DNA from: Streptococcus tangpeifui
GTDB lineage: Bacteria > Bacillota > Bacilli > Lactobacillales > Streptococcaceae
NCBI RefSeq assembly: GCF_011038795.1
Contig: NZ_JAAKDU010000005.1
Coordinates: 1-64,000, forward strand
Direction of reading: 5' to 3'
Length of the DNA: 64,000 bases
The notes under the pieces are model-generated. The model had not been told where the DNA came from and did not search any database. It worked only from the letters and a program-made list of their open reading frames with translations. The position numbers were made by a program, and so were the translations under genes. Numbering within the stretch: position 1 is the stretch's first letter; every line of letters begins with the position of its first letter. This document shows, piece after piece, positions 8,146 to 18,671 of the stretch.

Positions 8146-9396
8146 ATGATAACAGCAACTGATGTTGTAAAAGCTCACAATGTTCTCAAAGATGTGGTTG
8201 AGCGAACGCCGCTGGAGTTTGACCGCTATCTGTCGGAAAAGTATCAGGCTACCATCTATCTCAAGCGGGAAAATATGCAAAAGGTTCGCTCTTTTAAGCT
8301 GCGGGGAGCCTACTATGCCATCAACCAACTATCGGATGAAGATAAGGCTAATGGTGTTGTCTGTGCTTCGGCTGGGAACCATGCCCAAGGGGTGGCCTAT
8401 ACTTGTAACGAAATGAAGATTCCAGCTACTATTTTTATGCCTATCACCACCCCTCAACAGAAGATTACTCAAGTTAAGTTCTTTGGTGGAGCTTATGTCG
8501 ATATCCAACTGGTTGGTGATACCTTTGATGCTTCAGCTCAAGCAGCTCAGGAGTTTACTAAGGCTCAGGGCCGTACCTTTATTCCACCTTTTGATGATGA
8601 CAATGTTCAAGCTGGTCAAGGGACTGTTGCCTATGAAATCTATGAGCAGGCTAAAGAAGAAGGTGTTGATTTCGACAGTATCCTAGTACCTGTTGGCGGC
8701 GGTGGTTTGATTGCTGGTGTGGCAACTTATATGAAGGACGTGTCACCTGACATCCGAGTGGTTGGTGTTGAATCCAATGGTGCTCGTAGTATGCGGGCAG
8801 CCTTCGATAAGGGGCATCCTGTTAAACTGGAGCATATTGATAAGTTCGCAGATGGAATTGCTGTTCAGCAGGTCGGACAAAAAACTTATGAAGTGGCCCG
8901 CCGGACAGTCGACCAGCTAGTTGGTGTTGATGAGGGGTTGATTTCTGAAACCTTAATTGATATGTACTCTCGCCAAGGAATTATCGCTGAGCCGGCTGGA
9001 GCGGCTTCAATTGCAGCCCTAGAAGTCCTCAAAGAAGATATCAAGGGCAAGACTTTGGTTTGCATTATTTCGGGAGGGAATAACGATATTAATCGCATGC
9101 AGGAGATGGAAGAAAGAGCCCTAATTTATGATGGGGTCAAGCATTACTTTGTTGTTAACTTCCCCCAACGGCCGGGTGCACTACGAGAGTTTGTTAATAA
9201 TATTTTGGGGCCAAATGATGATATCACGCGCTTTGAATACATTAAGCGGGCTGCCAAGGGAACTGGACCCTGCTTGGTGGGTGTAACGTTGTCTGATAAA
9301 CATGATTATGATGGCCTGCTGAATCGTTTGGCAGGATTTGATCCTAATTATATCAACCTGCACGGTAACGAAAGTTTATATAATATGCTGGTTTAA
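8146..9396 (+). CDS. ilvA: Threonine dehydratase, biosynthetic
   Basis: PLP enzyme converting threonine to 2-oxobutanoate, the first committed step to isoleucine. The 416 residues show the PLP lysine in SFKLRGAY (K51), the glycine loop PVGGGGLIAG and the SGGNND phosphate-binding motif. A short C-terminal ACT-like segment (PQRPGALREFVNNIL) is where isoleucine feedback acts in related enzymes. The SD AAGGAGAG precedes the ATG. It is monocistronic, behind an extended -10 promoter and a CodY box. Confidence 0.95.
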   Translation: MITATDVVKAHNVLKDVVERTPLEFDRYLSEKYQATIYLKRENMQKVRSFKLRGAYYAINQLSDEDKANGVVCASAGNHAQGVAYTCNEMKIPATIFMPITTPQQKITQVKFFGGAYVDIQLVGDTFDASAQAAQEFTKAQGRTFIPPFDDDNVQAGQGTVAYEIYEQAKEEGVDFDSILVPVGGGGLIAGVATYMKDVSPDIRVVGVESNGARSMRAAFDKGHPVKLEHIDKFADGIAVQQVGQKTYEVARRTVDQLVGVDEGLISETLIDMYSRQGIIAEPAGAASIAALEVLKEDIKGKTLVCIISGGNNDINRMQEMEERALIYDGVKHYFVVNFPQRPGALREFVNNILGPNDDITRFEYIKRAAKGTGPCLVGVTLSDKHDYDGLLNRLAGFDPNYINLHGNESLYNMLV

Positions 9397-9575
9397 TCAT
9401 GTATGATGACGTGAAGTTTGACAGGCTGATAAAGGCAGTTAGCTGAATATTTTATTTTAATGAAATTTGCTTACAACTCTGTGGAAAAAGTTGAAGTTTT
9501 CTGTATACTTGTTGTATCAGCCTCAGTGTCTTTTGAGTTATTTAACAGATTAGTATCTTACGAAAGGAAAGTATT

Positions 9576-10466
9576 ATGGGTGTCTTTTTAGTATTTTTAG
9601 TATTGTGTTTTATTATTTTTATTGTTTTTTTGGCCAGCTCGCTTTATGTTGTAAGGCAGCAATCGGTAGCTATTATTGAGCGCTTTGGTCGTTATCAAAA
9701 TACGTCTGCTAGTGGAATTCACATGCGTCTGCCATTTGGTATGGATAGAATCGCAGCGCGTGTTCAGTTGCGTCTCTTACAGAGTGAAATTGTCGTTGAA
9801 ACGAAGACCAAGGACAATGTTTTTGTCACTCTCAATGTAGCAACCCAATATCGGGTTAATGAGCAAAATGTCATTGATGCTTACTACAAATTGATGCGTC
9901 CAGAAGCACAGATTAAGTCTTACATCGAAGATGCCCTGCGCTCCTCTGTCCCTAAGTTGACTTTGGATGAACTCTTTGAGAAAAAGGACGAAATTGCTCT
10001 GGAAGTTCAACATCAAGTGGCAGAAGAAATGTCTACTTATGGCTATATCATTGTTAAGACCTTGATTACTAAGGTTGAACCTGATGCTGAAGTGAAGCAA
10101 TCTATGAATGAAATTAATGCAGCTCAACGTAAACGTGTTGCCGCTCAAGAATTGGCCGAAGCTGATAAGATTAAAATTGTCACAGCTGCTTCTGCCGAAG
10201 CTGAAAAAGATCGACTGCATGGTGTCGGTATTGCCCAACAGCGTAAAGCGATCGTTGATGGTCTGGCTGAATCTATTGCAGAACTCAAGCAAGCTAATGT
10301 TGGTATGACGGAAGAACAGATTATGTCCATCCTCTTGACCAACCAGTATCTTGATACCTTGAATCAATTCGCTGCAGGTGGTAACCAGACCCTCTTTCTA
10401 CCTAATAATCCAGAAGGAGTAGAAGATATCCGGGCACAAATTCTATCAGCCCTCAAGGCCAAATAA
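9576..10466 (+). CDS. SPFH/band-7 (stomatin-like) membrane protein
   Basis: A 296-residue protein with one N-terminal membrane segment (about 3-25), then an SPFH domain beginning VVRQQSVAIIERFGRY. An alpha-helical stretch rich in Ala, Glu and Lys (about 175-225: AAQRKRVAAQELAEADKI) is expected to oligomerise. Stomatin/HflK-like proteins organise membrane microdomains and modulate proteases or transporters; no specific partner is encoded next to it. The SD GAAAGGAAAG precedes the ATG. Single gene ending at a strong bidirectional terminator. Confidence 0.85.
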   Translation: MGVFLVFLVLCFIIFIVFLASSLYVVRQQSVAIIERFGRYQNTSASGIHMRLPFGMDRIAARVQLRLLQSEIVVETKTKDNVFVTLNVATQYRVNEQNVIDAYYKLMRPEAQIKSYIEDALRSSVPKLTLDELFEKKDEIALEVQHQVAEEMSTYGYIIVKTLITKVEPDAEVKQSMNEINAAQRKRVAAQELAEADKIKIVTAASAEAEKDRLHGVGIAQQRKAIVDGLAESIAELKQANVGMTEEQIMSILLTNQYLDTLNQFAAGGNQTLFLPNNPEGVEDIRAQILSALKAK

Positions 10467-10480
10467 GATTTTAAATAGTA

Positions 10481-10513
10481 AAAGGCCCGCCTCTAACTGA
10501 GAGGTGGGCCTTT
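10481..10513. terminator. Bidirectional terminator between the SPFH gene and brnQ
   Basis: AAAGGCCCGCCTCT pairs with GAGGTGGGCCTTT across a short loop. A-rich and T-rich flanks suit both converging genes. Confidence 0.9.
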
Positions 10514-10558
10514 GTTGATAGATTAGTTGATTGGTCCTTGTTAAATCTTTATTAGGTT

Positions 10559-11953
10559 TTAACCTTCTGTTTCTGTTTCTTTAAGTGGCTTAAAGCCAGT
10601 CAGAACTAAGCCGACGACCAAACCAATGACTGCAAAGCTAATCCATCCCATATTGTAGGCACCTAGAGGCAGGGCCTCAGTAAAGAAGTTGACTAGGTCA
10701 CTTGGTAGGGTAAAAAGTTGAGTTTGAGCTGACAGGGTATTGAAGGCATCAAAGAGACCTGCAATAGCCGTGAAGCCTAAGGCTGTTTTGTAAACGACAT
10801 GATTATAGCCAATCCATTTCTTCAGGAAGATGAGGATAATGGTGACGATAGTCAGTGGGTAGAGCAGATAAAGAACGGGTATTGACCATTTGATAATTTG
10901 ATCAAGGCCACCGAAGTAAAGGATGACTCCAATCAGAGTGAAGGCAGTTGCCCAGACAATGTGAGAAACTTTTGGAAAGACCTTATGGAAGTATTCTGCG
11001 CAGGCCGTAATCAGTCCAGTTGCTGTTGTTAGACAGGCTAGGAAGATGGCCATACCTAGGATGATCTGGCCAAAGCTGCCCATGTAGTGAGCGGCTGATT
11101 GGATGAGGACGGGTCCGCCATCAGAAATTGGGACATTTCCTTGGGTGAAGAGGTCTTTGGTCATGCCAAAGAGGGTTTGAGAGGTTGCTCCCAGCCGGGC
11201 AACGAAAATATAGATAGCTGCTAGGATGACAGCTGCGATGATACCAGACTTGAGAGTTAAGCTAGCAACAGCATTAGAGGTTTTGGCTCCGTGTCCTTTA
11301 GCAGCATCAATGACTAGGATAGCAAAGGCCAGAGAGGCCAAGGCGTCCATGGTACTGTAACCCTGAATCAGTCCAGCCACAAAAGGCAGACTCTTGAAAC
11401 TGTCACTGACAGCAGGAGAAGCATTGTGTGCGGATCCGATATGGCCCGCAGGAGAGATAAAGGAAGCGACAATCAGAATTCCTAAGAAAATCAAGAGGGC
11501 CGGTGTCAAATATTTCCCGATACGGTCAGCAATCTTACTCGGCCGGACAGCAATCAGATAGGATAATCCGAAAAAGACTAATCCATAGATGATGTGAGCA
11601 GCTTGACCACTGCCAAAGAAGGGTTTAATTCCGATTTCATAGGAAACTGCCCCTGTCCGAGGAATGGCAAAGAAAGGACCGATAGTCAGGTAGAGAGCGA
11701 TAGCGAAAAATAGGGCGTAAGCCTTGGAAGCAGGTCTAGCAATAGATTCAACATCGGTTCTGCCTGAGTAAGCTACAGCCACAACACCTAGCAGAGGTAA
11801 GGATACTCCTGTGATACAGAAACCTAGAATAGCTAAGGCTAGGTTGGTACCAGAATAGATACCGAGGTAGGCAGGGAAAATCAGGTTACCAGCCCCGAAG
11901 AAGAGGGCGAAGAGCATAAACCCGATAATCCAATAAGTGGATTTTTTTTGCAT
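10559..11953 (-). CDS. brnQ: Branched-chain amino acid transporter (LIVCS/BrnQ family)
   Basis: A cation-coupled importer of leucine, isoleucine and valine in the cytoplasmic membrane. The 464 residues hold about twelve hydrophobic segments, starting WIIGFMLFALFFGAGNLIFP, the N-terminal signature of the family. An upstream ATG exists, but the Met at 11953 has GGAGG at ideal spacing and fits the usual N-terminus. A consensus promoter lies upstream. The leader contains a weak CodY-like sequence (GAATTGCATAAAATT on the plus strand, 11985-11999, 11 of 15), plausible for this substrate but not secure. Confidence 0.93.
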   Translation of the reverse strand: MQKKSTYWIIGFMLFALFFGAGNLIFPAYLGIYSGTNLALAILGFCITGVSLPLLGVVAVAYSGRTDVESIARPASKAYALFFAIALYLTIGPFFAIPRTGAVSYEIGIKPFFGSGQAAHIIYGLVFFGLSYLIAVRPSKIADRIGKYLTPALLIFLGILIVASFISPAGHIGSAHNASPAVSDSFKSLPFVAGLIQGYSTMDALASLAFAILVIDAAKGHGAKTSNAVASLTLKSGIIAAVILAAIYIFVARLGATSQTLFGMTKDLFTQGNVPISDGGPVLIQSAAHYMGSFGQIILGMAIFLACLTTATGLITACAEYFHKVFPKVSHIVWATAFTLIGVILYFGGLDQIIKWSIPVLYLLYPLTIVTIILIFLKKWIGYNHVVYKTALGFTAIAGLFDAFNTLSAQTQLFTLPSDLVNFFTEALPLGAYNMGWISFAVIGLVVGLVLTGFKPLKETETEG

Positions 11954-12011
11954 GAATTCCTCCATATTGATTAATGAAAAATTAGAATTGCATAAAATTG
12001 TATGACAGTTC

Positions 12012-12041
12012 ATTATAACAAGCTAAAGTTAAGACTGTCAA
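12012..12041 (-). promoter_or_regulatory. brnQ promoter
   Basis: On the minus strand, TTGACA (12036-12041), 18 bp, then TATAAT (12012-12017). The remainder of the gap to 12225 shows no gene or clear signal. Confidence 0.8.
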
Positions 12042-12225
12042 GGGAGGGAGGCTGAACTACGATTTCGTATTGAATTGATCAGTCAATTTGCTAGAGAAGT
12101 CAGTATGGTCCTTGCTAACTAGTATTAGTGACTGATTTAATAGATGGTGTTACAGTGGACAAAAATACTTTTGGTAACGTGGTATTAGGACAAGCCCATC
12201 CTGTGTGGGAAAGAGTTTGCCCAGC

Positions 12226-12297
12226 AAAAAGAGAGTAGGCCAGAAATCAAAATCGTGATTTTATCACGATTTACTGATTTTTGTCTCACTCTCTCTT
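12226..12297 (-). terminator. Long hairpin terminator of the amino acid ABC operon (repeat-family stem)
   Basis: Read on the minus strand: AGAGAGTGAGAC, then an inner perfect stem AATCGTGA/TCACGATT, closing into CTACTCTC and TTTTT. The same stem, nearly identical, occurs at 42065-42127 and in degenerate form near 32748-32810. It is therefore a shared terminator module of the intergenic repeat family. Confidence 0.75.
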
Positions 12298-12303
12298 GTG
12301 GAT

Positions 12304-13044
12304 TTAGTTGAGGAAGCGTTGCAAGAATTCTTTGGTGCGGGCTTCTTGTGGGTGTTCAAAGATTTGCTCAGGTGTTCCTTGCTCAGCAATAACGCCTTGG
12401 TCCATGAAGATGACCCGGTCGGAAACTTCTTTAGCAAACTCCATTTCGTGGGTAACAATCAGCATGGTCAAGCCTGATTTGGCTAGATCTTGCATAGTTT
12501 TGAGTACCTCACCAACCATTTCAGGGTCTAGAGCAGAGGTTGGTTCGTCAAAGAGGATAGCTTCTGGATTTACAGAAAGAGCACGGGCAATAGCAACCCG
12601 TTGCTTTTGCCCACCTGAGAGCTGGGCTGGTTTTGCTTGCCAATATTGTTGGCTCATGCCAACTTTTTCTAAATTAGTCTTGGCAATTTTGGTGGCTTCG
12701 GCCTTGTCACGCTTGAGGACAGTTGTTTGAGGCACAATAGCATTGTCCAAGACATTGAGGTTGGCAAAAAGATTGAAGGATTGGAAAACCATACCCAGTT
12801 TTTCTCGGTAAGTGGCCAGATCATAACCCTTTTCCAAAACATTTTGACCGTGGTAGAGGATTTGACCTCCAGTTGGCTCTTCCAAGAGATTGATAGACCG
12901 CAGGAAGGTTGATTTCCCTGAACCTGAGCTACCAATGATGGAGATAACTTCCCCCTTATTGACACTGAGGGAGATGCCTTTGAGGACTTCGTTTTGTCCG
13001 TAAGATTTTTTCAACTGTGTGATTTCTAAAATTGGATCAGCCAT
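12304..13044 (-). CDS. Polar amino acid ABC transporter, ATP-binding protein (GlnQ/ArtM family)
   Basis: A 246-residue ATPase with Walker [10 protein letters not shown] (near residue 37), signature LSGGQKQR and Walker [15 protein letters not shown]. It energises the permease encoded just upstream. The ATG overlaps the permease stop codon (TAATG), with AGGAGG inside the upstream gene, so translation is probably coupled. Substrate is not determinable; glutamine, arginine/lysine and cystine systems all look like this. Confidence 0.9.
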   Translation of the reverse strand: MADPILEITQLKKSYGQNEVLKGISLSVNKGEVISIIGSSGSGKSTFLRSINLLEEPTGGQILYHGQNVLEKGYDLATYREKLGMVFQSFNLFANLNVLDNAIVPQTTVLKRDKAEATKIAKTNLEKVGMSQQYWQAKPAQLSGGQKQRVAIARALSVNPEAILFDEPTSALDPEMVGEVLKTMQDLAKSGLTMLIVTHEMEFAKEVSDRVIFMDQGVIAEQGTPEQIFEHPQEARTKEFLQRFLN

Positions 13045-14588
13045 TAGCTGGCACCTCCTTGGGTGTAATTATCTTGATCCAGACGGCGTTCTAAGTAACG
13101 CAGGATACGGGTTACTGTGAAGGTCAGGATGAAGTAGATGACAGCGATGATGAGGAAGGTTTGGAAATACTTGTAGGTCTGGGTAGCCACAGTATTACCA
13201 GAGAAGTAAAGTTCAACAACTGAGATAACATTAAGGACTGAGGTATCCTTGATATTGATAACAAATTCATTACCAGTGGCTGGCAGGATATTTCTAACAA
13301 CCTGTGGCAGGACAACCTTTCGCATGGTTTGGTTGTGGGTGAAACCGAGGGCTGTCGCTGCTTCAAATTGTCCCTTGTCAACGGCGTAGATACCACCGCG
13401 AACGATTTCACTCATATAGGCACCAGTGTTGATGGAAACGATAAAAATAGCGGCCCAGGTCCGATCCAGATTGACCCCGAAGGCTTGAGCAGTCCCATAG
13501 TAGATAACCATGGCTTGAACAATCATCGGAGTCCCACGGAAGATTTCAATATAGACATTAAGGAGCCAGCCAAAGCCTTTTTGAAGGCAGGCCAGAGCTT
13601 TGTTGCCAGCTATTGGTGCTGTCCGGTAAACGCCAATTAAGAGACCAATGACCAAACCGACCAGGGTACCGACGATAGAGATGAGCAGGGTCAGACCGGT
13701 TCCTCGCAGAAATTGGGACCAGTTGTTCTTGAGGATGATCCAAGCTTGGCTGAGGAAGCTGCTATTATTCTTACTGTTAGATGGCTGCTCAGTAATCATT
13801 TTATCCATAAGCTTAAGCCGATCCTTTTCAGGAATGGTAGCTAGGATTTGATTGACTTTTTCTTGGGTGGCTGTATCGTCTTTACGTAAGCCGACGGAGA
13901 GAGCTGTGTCAGAAGGATTAGTTTTGAAGCCCTGTTTGAGGGTAATCATTTTGAAGTCCTTGCTGGAAGCCATAGCGGTCTTAGCCTCTGGTCGTTCAGA
14001 GACGTAAGCATCAATGACACCTGATGAGAGGGCTTGTCGCATTTGTGAGAAGTCCCCCATGGCGGTTTGCTTCTTAACTCCTGAAATTTGGTCAATCAGA
14101 TCGTAAAGGTAAACTCCTTGTTGAGCTGTGATTTTAGCTCCCTTGAAGTCTGACAGACTGCTTGCGCTAGCGTATTTACTATCTGATTTAACGACTAAGA
14201 CGGGTTCGCTGGTGTAGTAGCTGTTGGAGAAATTAATCTCTTTCTTACGCTCTTCAGTCGGGCTCATCCCTGCGATGATAAGATCAATTTTCTTGGAAGT
14301 TAGGGCAGGCAGAAGGCCATCCCATTTGGTTTTGACAACCAAGAGTTTTTTCCCCATGCCCTTGGCAATTTTTTTACCAATTTGGACATCGTAACCATTG
14401 GCGTATTGCTTACTGCCTTCAATCGGTACGGCGCCGTTAGAGTCGTTATTTTGCGTCCAGTTGAAGGGAGCGTAGGCGGCTTCCATTCCGACACGTAAAT
14501 ACTCATCAGCCTTGGCAACTGACATACCTCCAAAGATAATGGTCAGGGCTAGAACGATGGTTAGACTAATTTTTTTAAAGTGATCCAT
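13044..14588 (-). CDS. Polar amino acid ABC transporter, fused substrate-binding and permease protein
   Basis: A 514-residue protein. A signal-like segment ends near residue 28 and is followed by a family-3 solute-binding domain ([29 protein letters not shown]) to about 270. A HisM/GlnP-type permease then has several membrane spans and the coupling loop around [20 protein letters not shown]. Such fusions tether the receptor to the channel and are common in streptococci. The SD AGGAG is 6 nt before the ATG. It is the first gene of the two-gene minus-strand operon. Confidence 0.9.
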   Translation of the reverse strand: MDHFKKISLTIVLALTIIFGGMSVAKADEYLRVGMEAAYAPFNWTQNNDSNGAVPIEGSKQYANGYDVQIGKKIAKGMGKKLLVVKTKWDGLLPALTSKKIDLIIAGMSPTEERKKEINFSNSYYTSEPVLVVKSDSKYASASSLSDFKGAKITAQQGVYLYDLIDQISGVKKQTAMGDFSQMRQALSSGVIDAYVSERPEAKTAMASSKDFKMITLKQGFKTNPSDTALSVGLRKDDTATQEKVNQILATIPEKDRLKLMDKMITEQPSNSKNNSSFLSQAWIILKNNWSQFLRGTGLTLLISIVGTLVGLVIGLLIGVYRTAPIAGNKALACLQKGFGWLLNVYIEIFRGTPMIVQAMVIYYGTAQAFGVNLDRTWAAIFIVSINTGAYMSEIVRGGIYAVDKGQFEAATALGFTHNQTMRKVVLPQVVRNILPATGNEFVINIKDTSVLNVISVVELYFSGNTVATQTYKYFQTFLIIAVIYFILTFTVTRILRYLERRLDQDNYTQGGAS

Positions 14589-14732
14589 GTGGTACTCCTA
14601 GTATTTTTTCCTGATTGAATCATCAGGGTACAACAACACATACTATCCTATTTTACAGGAAATGAGGGAGTATTTCAATGGGCGGTTACAGAGATTTTGT
14701 CTGATGAAGGATTTTTAGTTGCTGATAAACTA

Positions 14733-14741
14733 TGATAGAAT
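14733..14741 (+). promoter_or_regulatory. Promoter of the DUF2207 gene (extended -10)
   Basis: TGA followed by TAGAAT (14736-14741), 30 nt before the ATG. Confidence 0.5.
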
Positions 14742-14771
14742 AGAAATATACTAGAAAAGGGGAAGTGGGTA

Positions 14772-16700
14772 ATGAAAAAGAAAATTATTTTATGTTGCTT
14801 GAGCTTACTGGCTTTACTATTGTTTTTTTCTAGAAGGTCAGTTGCTGATGAGGTTGACTATAATATCAGTCGCTATGACGGTCTATTAGAAATTCAAAAA
14901 GATAATACAGCAACCTTTACTCAAACGATTACCTTCCATTACAAATCGGAGTATCATGGACAGTATGTCAGTTTAGGTGAAGCTGGAAATATGCCGCAAG
15001 GCTTTTCCATTGATGGGGAGCATGCAAGACCAGAAGTTACTATAAATAATGGTAAGGTTTTTACACCAAAGATGGACATAGAAAGACTTGAGGATGGTTA
15101 CCGTCTTAAAATTTATGATGGTGGAAGTGCAGGGGATACTGTCAAGGTAAAAGTGACTTGGCAGTTAAAAAATATCCTATCCATTCATCGGGATATTGCT
15201 GAATTAAATTGGAAACCAATTTCAGATGGTGATAAAGCAGCCCATCATGTGAGGTTTAAGGTAAGTGCACCTGAAACCAAAGAATCACAACTTTTCGCCC
15301 ATCTAGGATTTTTACAACCAAAAGTTAAAATTTCAAAAGCAGGTAATGATTACCAATTATCGACTGATTATGTTGGTGCTGGGAAGGCATTAGAATTGCA
15401 CGGCTATTGGAGTTCTCAAGCATTTTCGGTAGCTAGATATGTATCAGGAAAGGGTCTTCCTCACTTTAAAAAACAAGAGGAAGACATTAATAGAAAAACG
15501 AAATTTTATCAAAAATTATTCTATGTGATTATTCCTATCATTGGGCTTATTATGCTAGCAGTAGGAGTACTTTTATTCATCTATTATAAATTTTCCCTGC
15601 AACATCAAAAAGGTGCTGCTGGAGTGCCCAAGTGGCTCTACTCAGCTCCTAATGATTGGTCGCCTCAGCTAGTTGCCTCGGTTGTTTATAGTACGGATTG
15701 GTCTGAGGTGAACCCTATTACCGCAGGAAGAGGAAACTTACGATTTGAAAATATGATCCAAGCCAGCCTGCTGGATTTGATTGATCGTGGGAATTTGAAA
15801 CTAGAACCTTCTGAAGGCGGTCCCTTGATTCACCATGTTCATTCGGATAATCTGTCATCATTTGAACTGACCTTCCTAGAGATGACTATGGGACCTAATA
15901 TAGGTGATAAGTTAGCAGTATCTGACCTTTTCCCTGACTACCGAGTGGATAAAAAGGTCAGTGTCAAAAATGGCTATAGTGTTGAGGAGGTTAATCGCTA
16001 TGGTCGTAAGATGACATCTGTTTTCGATAAAAATTTAAACGAATTAACGCAGAGTGTTGAAGAGGCTAAACGCTCACTAGGTTTAGAGGACTACTACCGA
16101 CCTTTAAGGTCTGGTGAAAATAAGCTGCGTCGTTTAAGTTTTGCGGCCTTATATCTAGCTATGATTTTCATGTTTGTCGCTATCGATTATGCTGGATTAG
16201 CCCATTTCTTGAGTGGCCTCAATTGGCCTATGATTCTAGGTTACATTGGCATGATTCTGCTATCCATTGTTTTGGTTATTATCCTCTTCAGGCTTTGCAG
16301 GTTTGATAAGCGAGATGGTACGCCACGAGAAGAAGTAAAGGCTGATTACCATGCTTGGCAGGCTTTCCGCCGAATGCTGAAGGATATTAAACGCTTTGAC
16401 AAAGCTCAGTTAGAGTCTATTGTCGTTTGGAATCGTATTTTGGTTTATGCAACACTTTTTGGCTATGCTAAGCAGGTTGAAGAGGTTCTGAGAATGCAAG
16501 ATATTCCTCTTCCTCCAATTGTTAATCAATATTTAACCTACAATCTTTTCCCTTATCTATATCTATCTTCTCAAAACTTTGCTGACTTTGGTCATCAGGC
16601 TGTAGCTGCTCAAAATTTCCACGTTTCAAGTGGTGGAGGCTTTTCTGGTGGCGGTGGTTTTTCCGGAGGCGGCGGAGGCGGAGGTTTTGGATCTTTCTAG
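14772..16700 (+). CDS. DUF2207 membrane protein
   Basis: A 642-residue protein with an N-terminal signal peptide (cleavage probably after SVADE). A large extracellular beta-rich DUF2207 domain extends to about 225, with a membrane span at about 250-270. A cytoplasmic region follows, then two further spans near 455-515. The C-terminus is nearly all glycine and serine, ending GGGFGSF, as in many members of the family. Function is unknown. It is a single gene ending before the uppP promoter. Confidence 0.8.
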   Translation: MKKKIILCCLSLLALLLFFSRRSVADEVDYNISRYDGLLEIQKDNTATFTQTITFHYKSEYHGQYVSLGEAGNMPQGFSIDGEHARPEVTINNGKVFTPKMDIERLEDGYRLKIYDGGSAGDTVKVKVTWQLKNILSIHRDIAELNWKPISDGDKAAHHVRFKVSAPETKESQLFAHLGFLQPKVKISKAGNDYQLSTDYVGAGKALELHGYWSSQAFSVARYVSGKGLPHFKKQEEDINRKTKFYQKLFYVIIPIIGLIMLAVGVLLFIYYKFSLQHQKGAAGVPKWLYSAPNDWSPQLVASVVYSTDWSEVNPITAGRGNLRFENMIQASLLDLIDRGNLKLEPSEGGPLIHHVHSDNLSSFELTFLEMTMGPNIGDKLAVSDLFPDYRVDKKVSVKNGYSVEEVNRYGRKMTSVFDKNLNELTQSVEEAKRSLGLEDYYRPLRSGENKLRRLSFAALYLAMIFMFVAIDYAGLAHFLSGLNWPMILGYIGMILLSIVLVIILFRLCRFDKRDGTPREEVKADYHAWQAFRRMLKDIKRFDKAQLESIVVWNRILVYATLFGYAKQVEEVLRMQDIPLPPIVNQYLTYNLFPYLYLSSQNFADFGHQAVAAQNFHVSSGGGFSGGGGFSGGGGGGGFGSF

Positions 16701-16811
16701 AGCCTGTCTGCTATCTATCTCTATATTAGCTGATCAAGTAAAATTGGTCGGCTTTTTAATAGAATAATCGGTTTTATTAGGGAAGTCCTATTTTTAAAAG
16801 TCTTTGCTTTT

Positions 16812-16820
16812 TGCTATAAT
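16812..16820 (+). promoter_or_regulatory. uppP promoter (extended -10)
   Basis: TGC followed by TATAAT (16815-16820), 34 nt before the uppP start. Confidence 0.65.
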
Positions 16821-16853
16821 GAAATTAATTGATTTTCGAAAACAGGAGATATT

Positions 16854-17696
16854 ATGTTAGTCATCGAACTGATTAAAGCCATTTTTCTAGGGATTATTGA
16901 GGGGATTACCGAATGGCTTCCCATTTCTAGCACAGGCCACCTAATTCTGGTGCAGGAATTTGTCAAGCTTAATCAAGGTCACGCCTTTAATGAGCTTTTC
17001 AACATTGTTATTCAGCTAGGAGCTATTCTAGCAGTTATGGTCATCTACTTTGAGCGTCTCAATCCTTTTCAAAGAGGGAAGACTCCTAAGGAGATTCGCC
17101 TGACTTGGCAACTCTGGATGAAGGTGGTTATCGCTTGTATTCCCTCAGCTATTTTTGGTCTGCTTTTGGATGATTGGATGGATGCTCACTTTAGTAATTT
17201 CACCAGTGTGGCGACTATGCTCATCGTCTATGGTATTGCCTTTATTTGGATTGAACGCCGCAATCGCAATGTGGAGCCACAGGTGACCGACTTGGCACGG
17301 ATGCATTACAAGACGGCCCTTTATATCGGTCTCTTCCAAGTACTTAGTATTATCCCGGGGACCAGTCGATCAGGAGCTACTATTCTGGGAGCCATTTTAG
17401 TTGGGACCAGTCGGAGTGTGGCAGCGGATTTCACTTTCTTCTTAGGAATTCCGACCATGTTTGGCTACAGTGGTCTCAAGTTCGTTAAGTTCTTGCTGGA
17501 CGGTAATCATTTGAATGTTGCGCAATGGTTGGTGCTTTTGGTTGCCTCGGTGGTAGCCTTTGCGGTCAGCATGGCTGTTATCAAGTTCTTGACGAACTTC
17601 GTTAAAAAACATGATTTTACCGTTTTTGGTTGGTATCGCATCGTTTTGGGATTTATCTTACTTATCTATGCAGCTGTCAAGGTTTTGATGGTATAA
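16854..17696 (+). CDS. uppP: Undecaprenyl-diphosphatase (BacA/UppP)
   Basis: Integral membrane phosphatase that recycles undecaprenyl diphosphate to the monophosphate carrier used for peptidoglycan and wall polysaccharide. Its loss causes bacitracin sensitivity in other species. The 280 residues contain both family motifs: [14 protein letters not shown] near the N-terminus and [10 protein letters not shown] near 168. About eight hydrophobic spans are visible. It sits 1 kb upstream of rgpG, which uses the same lipid carrier. The SD CAGGAGA precedes the ATG. Confidence 0.96.
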   Translation: MLVIELIKAIFLGIIEGITEWLPISSTGHLILVQEFVKLNQGHAFNELFNIVIQLGAILAVMVIYFERLNPFQRGKTPKEIRLTWQLWMKVVIACIPSAIFGLLLDDWMDAHFSNFTSVATMLIVYGIAFIWIERRNRNVEPQVTDLARMHYKTALYIGLFQVLSIIPGTSRSGATILGAILVGTSRSVAADFTFFLGIPTMFGYSGLKFVKFLLDGNHLNVAQWLVLLVASVVAFAVSMAVIKFLTNFVKKHDFTVFGWYRIVLGFILLIYAAVKVLMV

Positions 17697-17705
17697 TGGC
17701 TAGAC

Positions 17706-17734
17706 GACTGAAAGGGAACTTTCGGTCTTTTTTT
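17706..17734 (+). terminator. uppP terminator
   Basis: GACTGAAAG and CTTTCGGTC around a GGAA loop, followed by seven T residues. Confidence 0.9.
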
Positions 17735-17806
17735 ATTTAGCGTTGAAGCTGATTGGGGATGATCAGTCAAAGGCCTTGGGCTTAGGTCTCTGCTGTTCTT
17801 GTTTCG

Positions 17807-17835
17807 TTGAACTTTTGCCCCTTTTCTTGTATAAT
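17807..17835 (+). promoter_or_regulatory. mecA-rgpG promoter
   Basis: TTGAAC (17807-17812), 17 bp, TATAAT (17830-17835). Confidence 0.8.
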
Positions 17836-17864
17836 ATAATAACTACTCGTGCGAGGTAATTACT

Positions 17865-18668
17865 ATGGAAATGAAACAAATTAATGAGTCGACACTCAAG
17901 ATTTCTGTTAGTCTTGAAGATCTTGATTCATACGGCATGGAACTAAAAGATTTCCTGATGCCTCAAGAAAAAACAGAAGAATTTTTCTATACTATTTTAG
18001 ATGAATTGGATATCCCAGATAGTTTTAAATCAACTGGTATGTTAAGCTTCCGGGTAACTCCCCGTAAAGATCGGGTCGATGTTTTTGTAACAAAGTCTGA
18101 GCTTAATGAAAGTCTGGATTTTGAACAGTTAGCCGAAGATATGGGGGATATGTCAGACATGAATCCAGAGGATTTTTTCAAAAATCTGGAAAAGAATATG
18201 ATGGCCCAGGGTGATACTGAAGCTCATGAAAAATTGAAAAATTTGGAAGCCATGCTAGATGATGCTATCGGTGATTTGCCAGAAGAAGTTCAAGCAGTAA
18301 CAACTGGTTCAGAAGACGGTGAGAGCGATGCTAGGGCTTTCAGGCTTAAAGAGGAGGATTTAATTCCTGTTACCAGTTATGCGCATTATGTTGCAGACTT
18401 TCCTAATTTGGAAGCCGTTATTGTAGCAGCCAAGGCCTTGGCTGTGCCAACTGAGGCTTCAGAACTCTTTAAATCAGAAGAAGGCTATCATTTGACAGTT
18501 CTCTTTAGCATTGAAGATGAAGAACCTATTCGCGCTAAGCAGCTGCAAGCTCATCTTTTAGAATATGGTGAACCTGCTCAGCACACCCGAGCCTATCTCT
18601 TGGAGCATGCTGTTAAACTTTTGGATCATACAGCAGTAGATAAATTGAAAACGATAGAATTGGTATAA
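17865..18668 (+). CDS. mecA: Adaptor protein MecA
   Basis: Adaptor that delivers substrates, notably the competence sigma factor ComX in streptococci, to the ClpC-ClpP protease. The 267 residues have the N-terminal recognition domain (MEMKQINESTLKISVSLEDL at the start), an acidic Met/Asp/Glu-rich linker around 95-150, and the C-terminal Clp-binding domain ending EHAVKLLDHTAVDKLKTIEL. The start follows GAGGTAA. rgpG begins 3 nt after its stop, so the two form an operon. Confidence 0.92.
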   Translation: MEMKQINESTLKISVSLEDLDSYGMELKDFLMPQEKTEEFFYTILDELDIPDSFKSTGMLSFRVTPRKDRVDVFVTKSELNESLDFEQLAEDMGDMSDMNPEDFFKNLEKNMMAQGDTEAHEKLKNLEAMLDDAIGDLPEEVQAVTTGSEDGESDARAFRLKEEDLIPVTSYAHYVADFPNLEAVIVAAKALAVPTEASELFKSEEGYHLTVLFSIEDEEPIRAKQLQAHLLEYGEPAQHTRAYLLEHAVKLLDHTAVDKLKTIELV

Positions 18669-18671
18669 AGA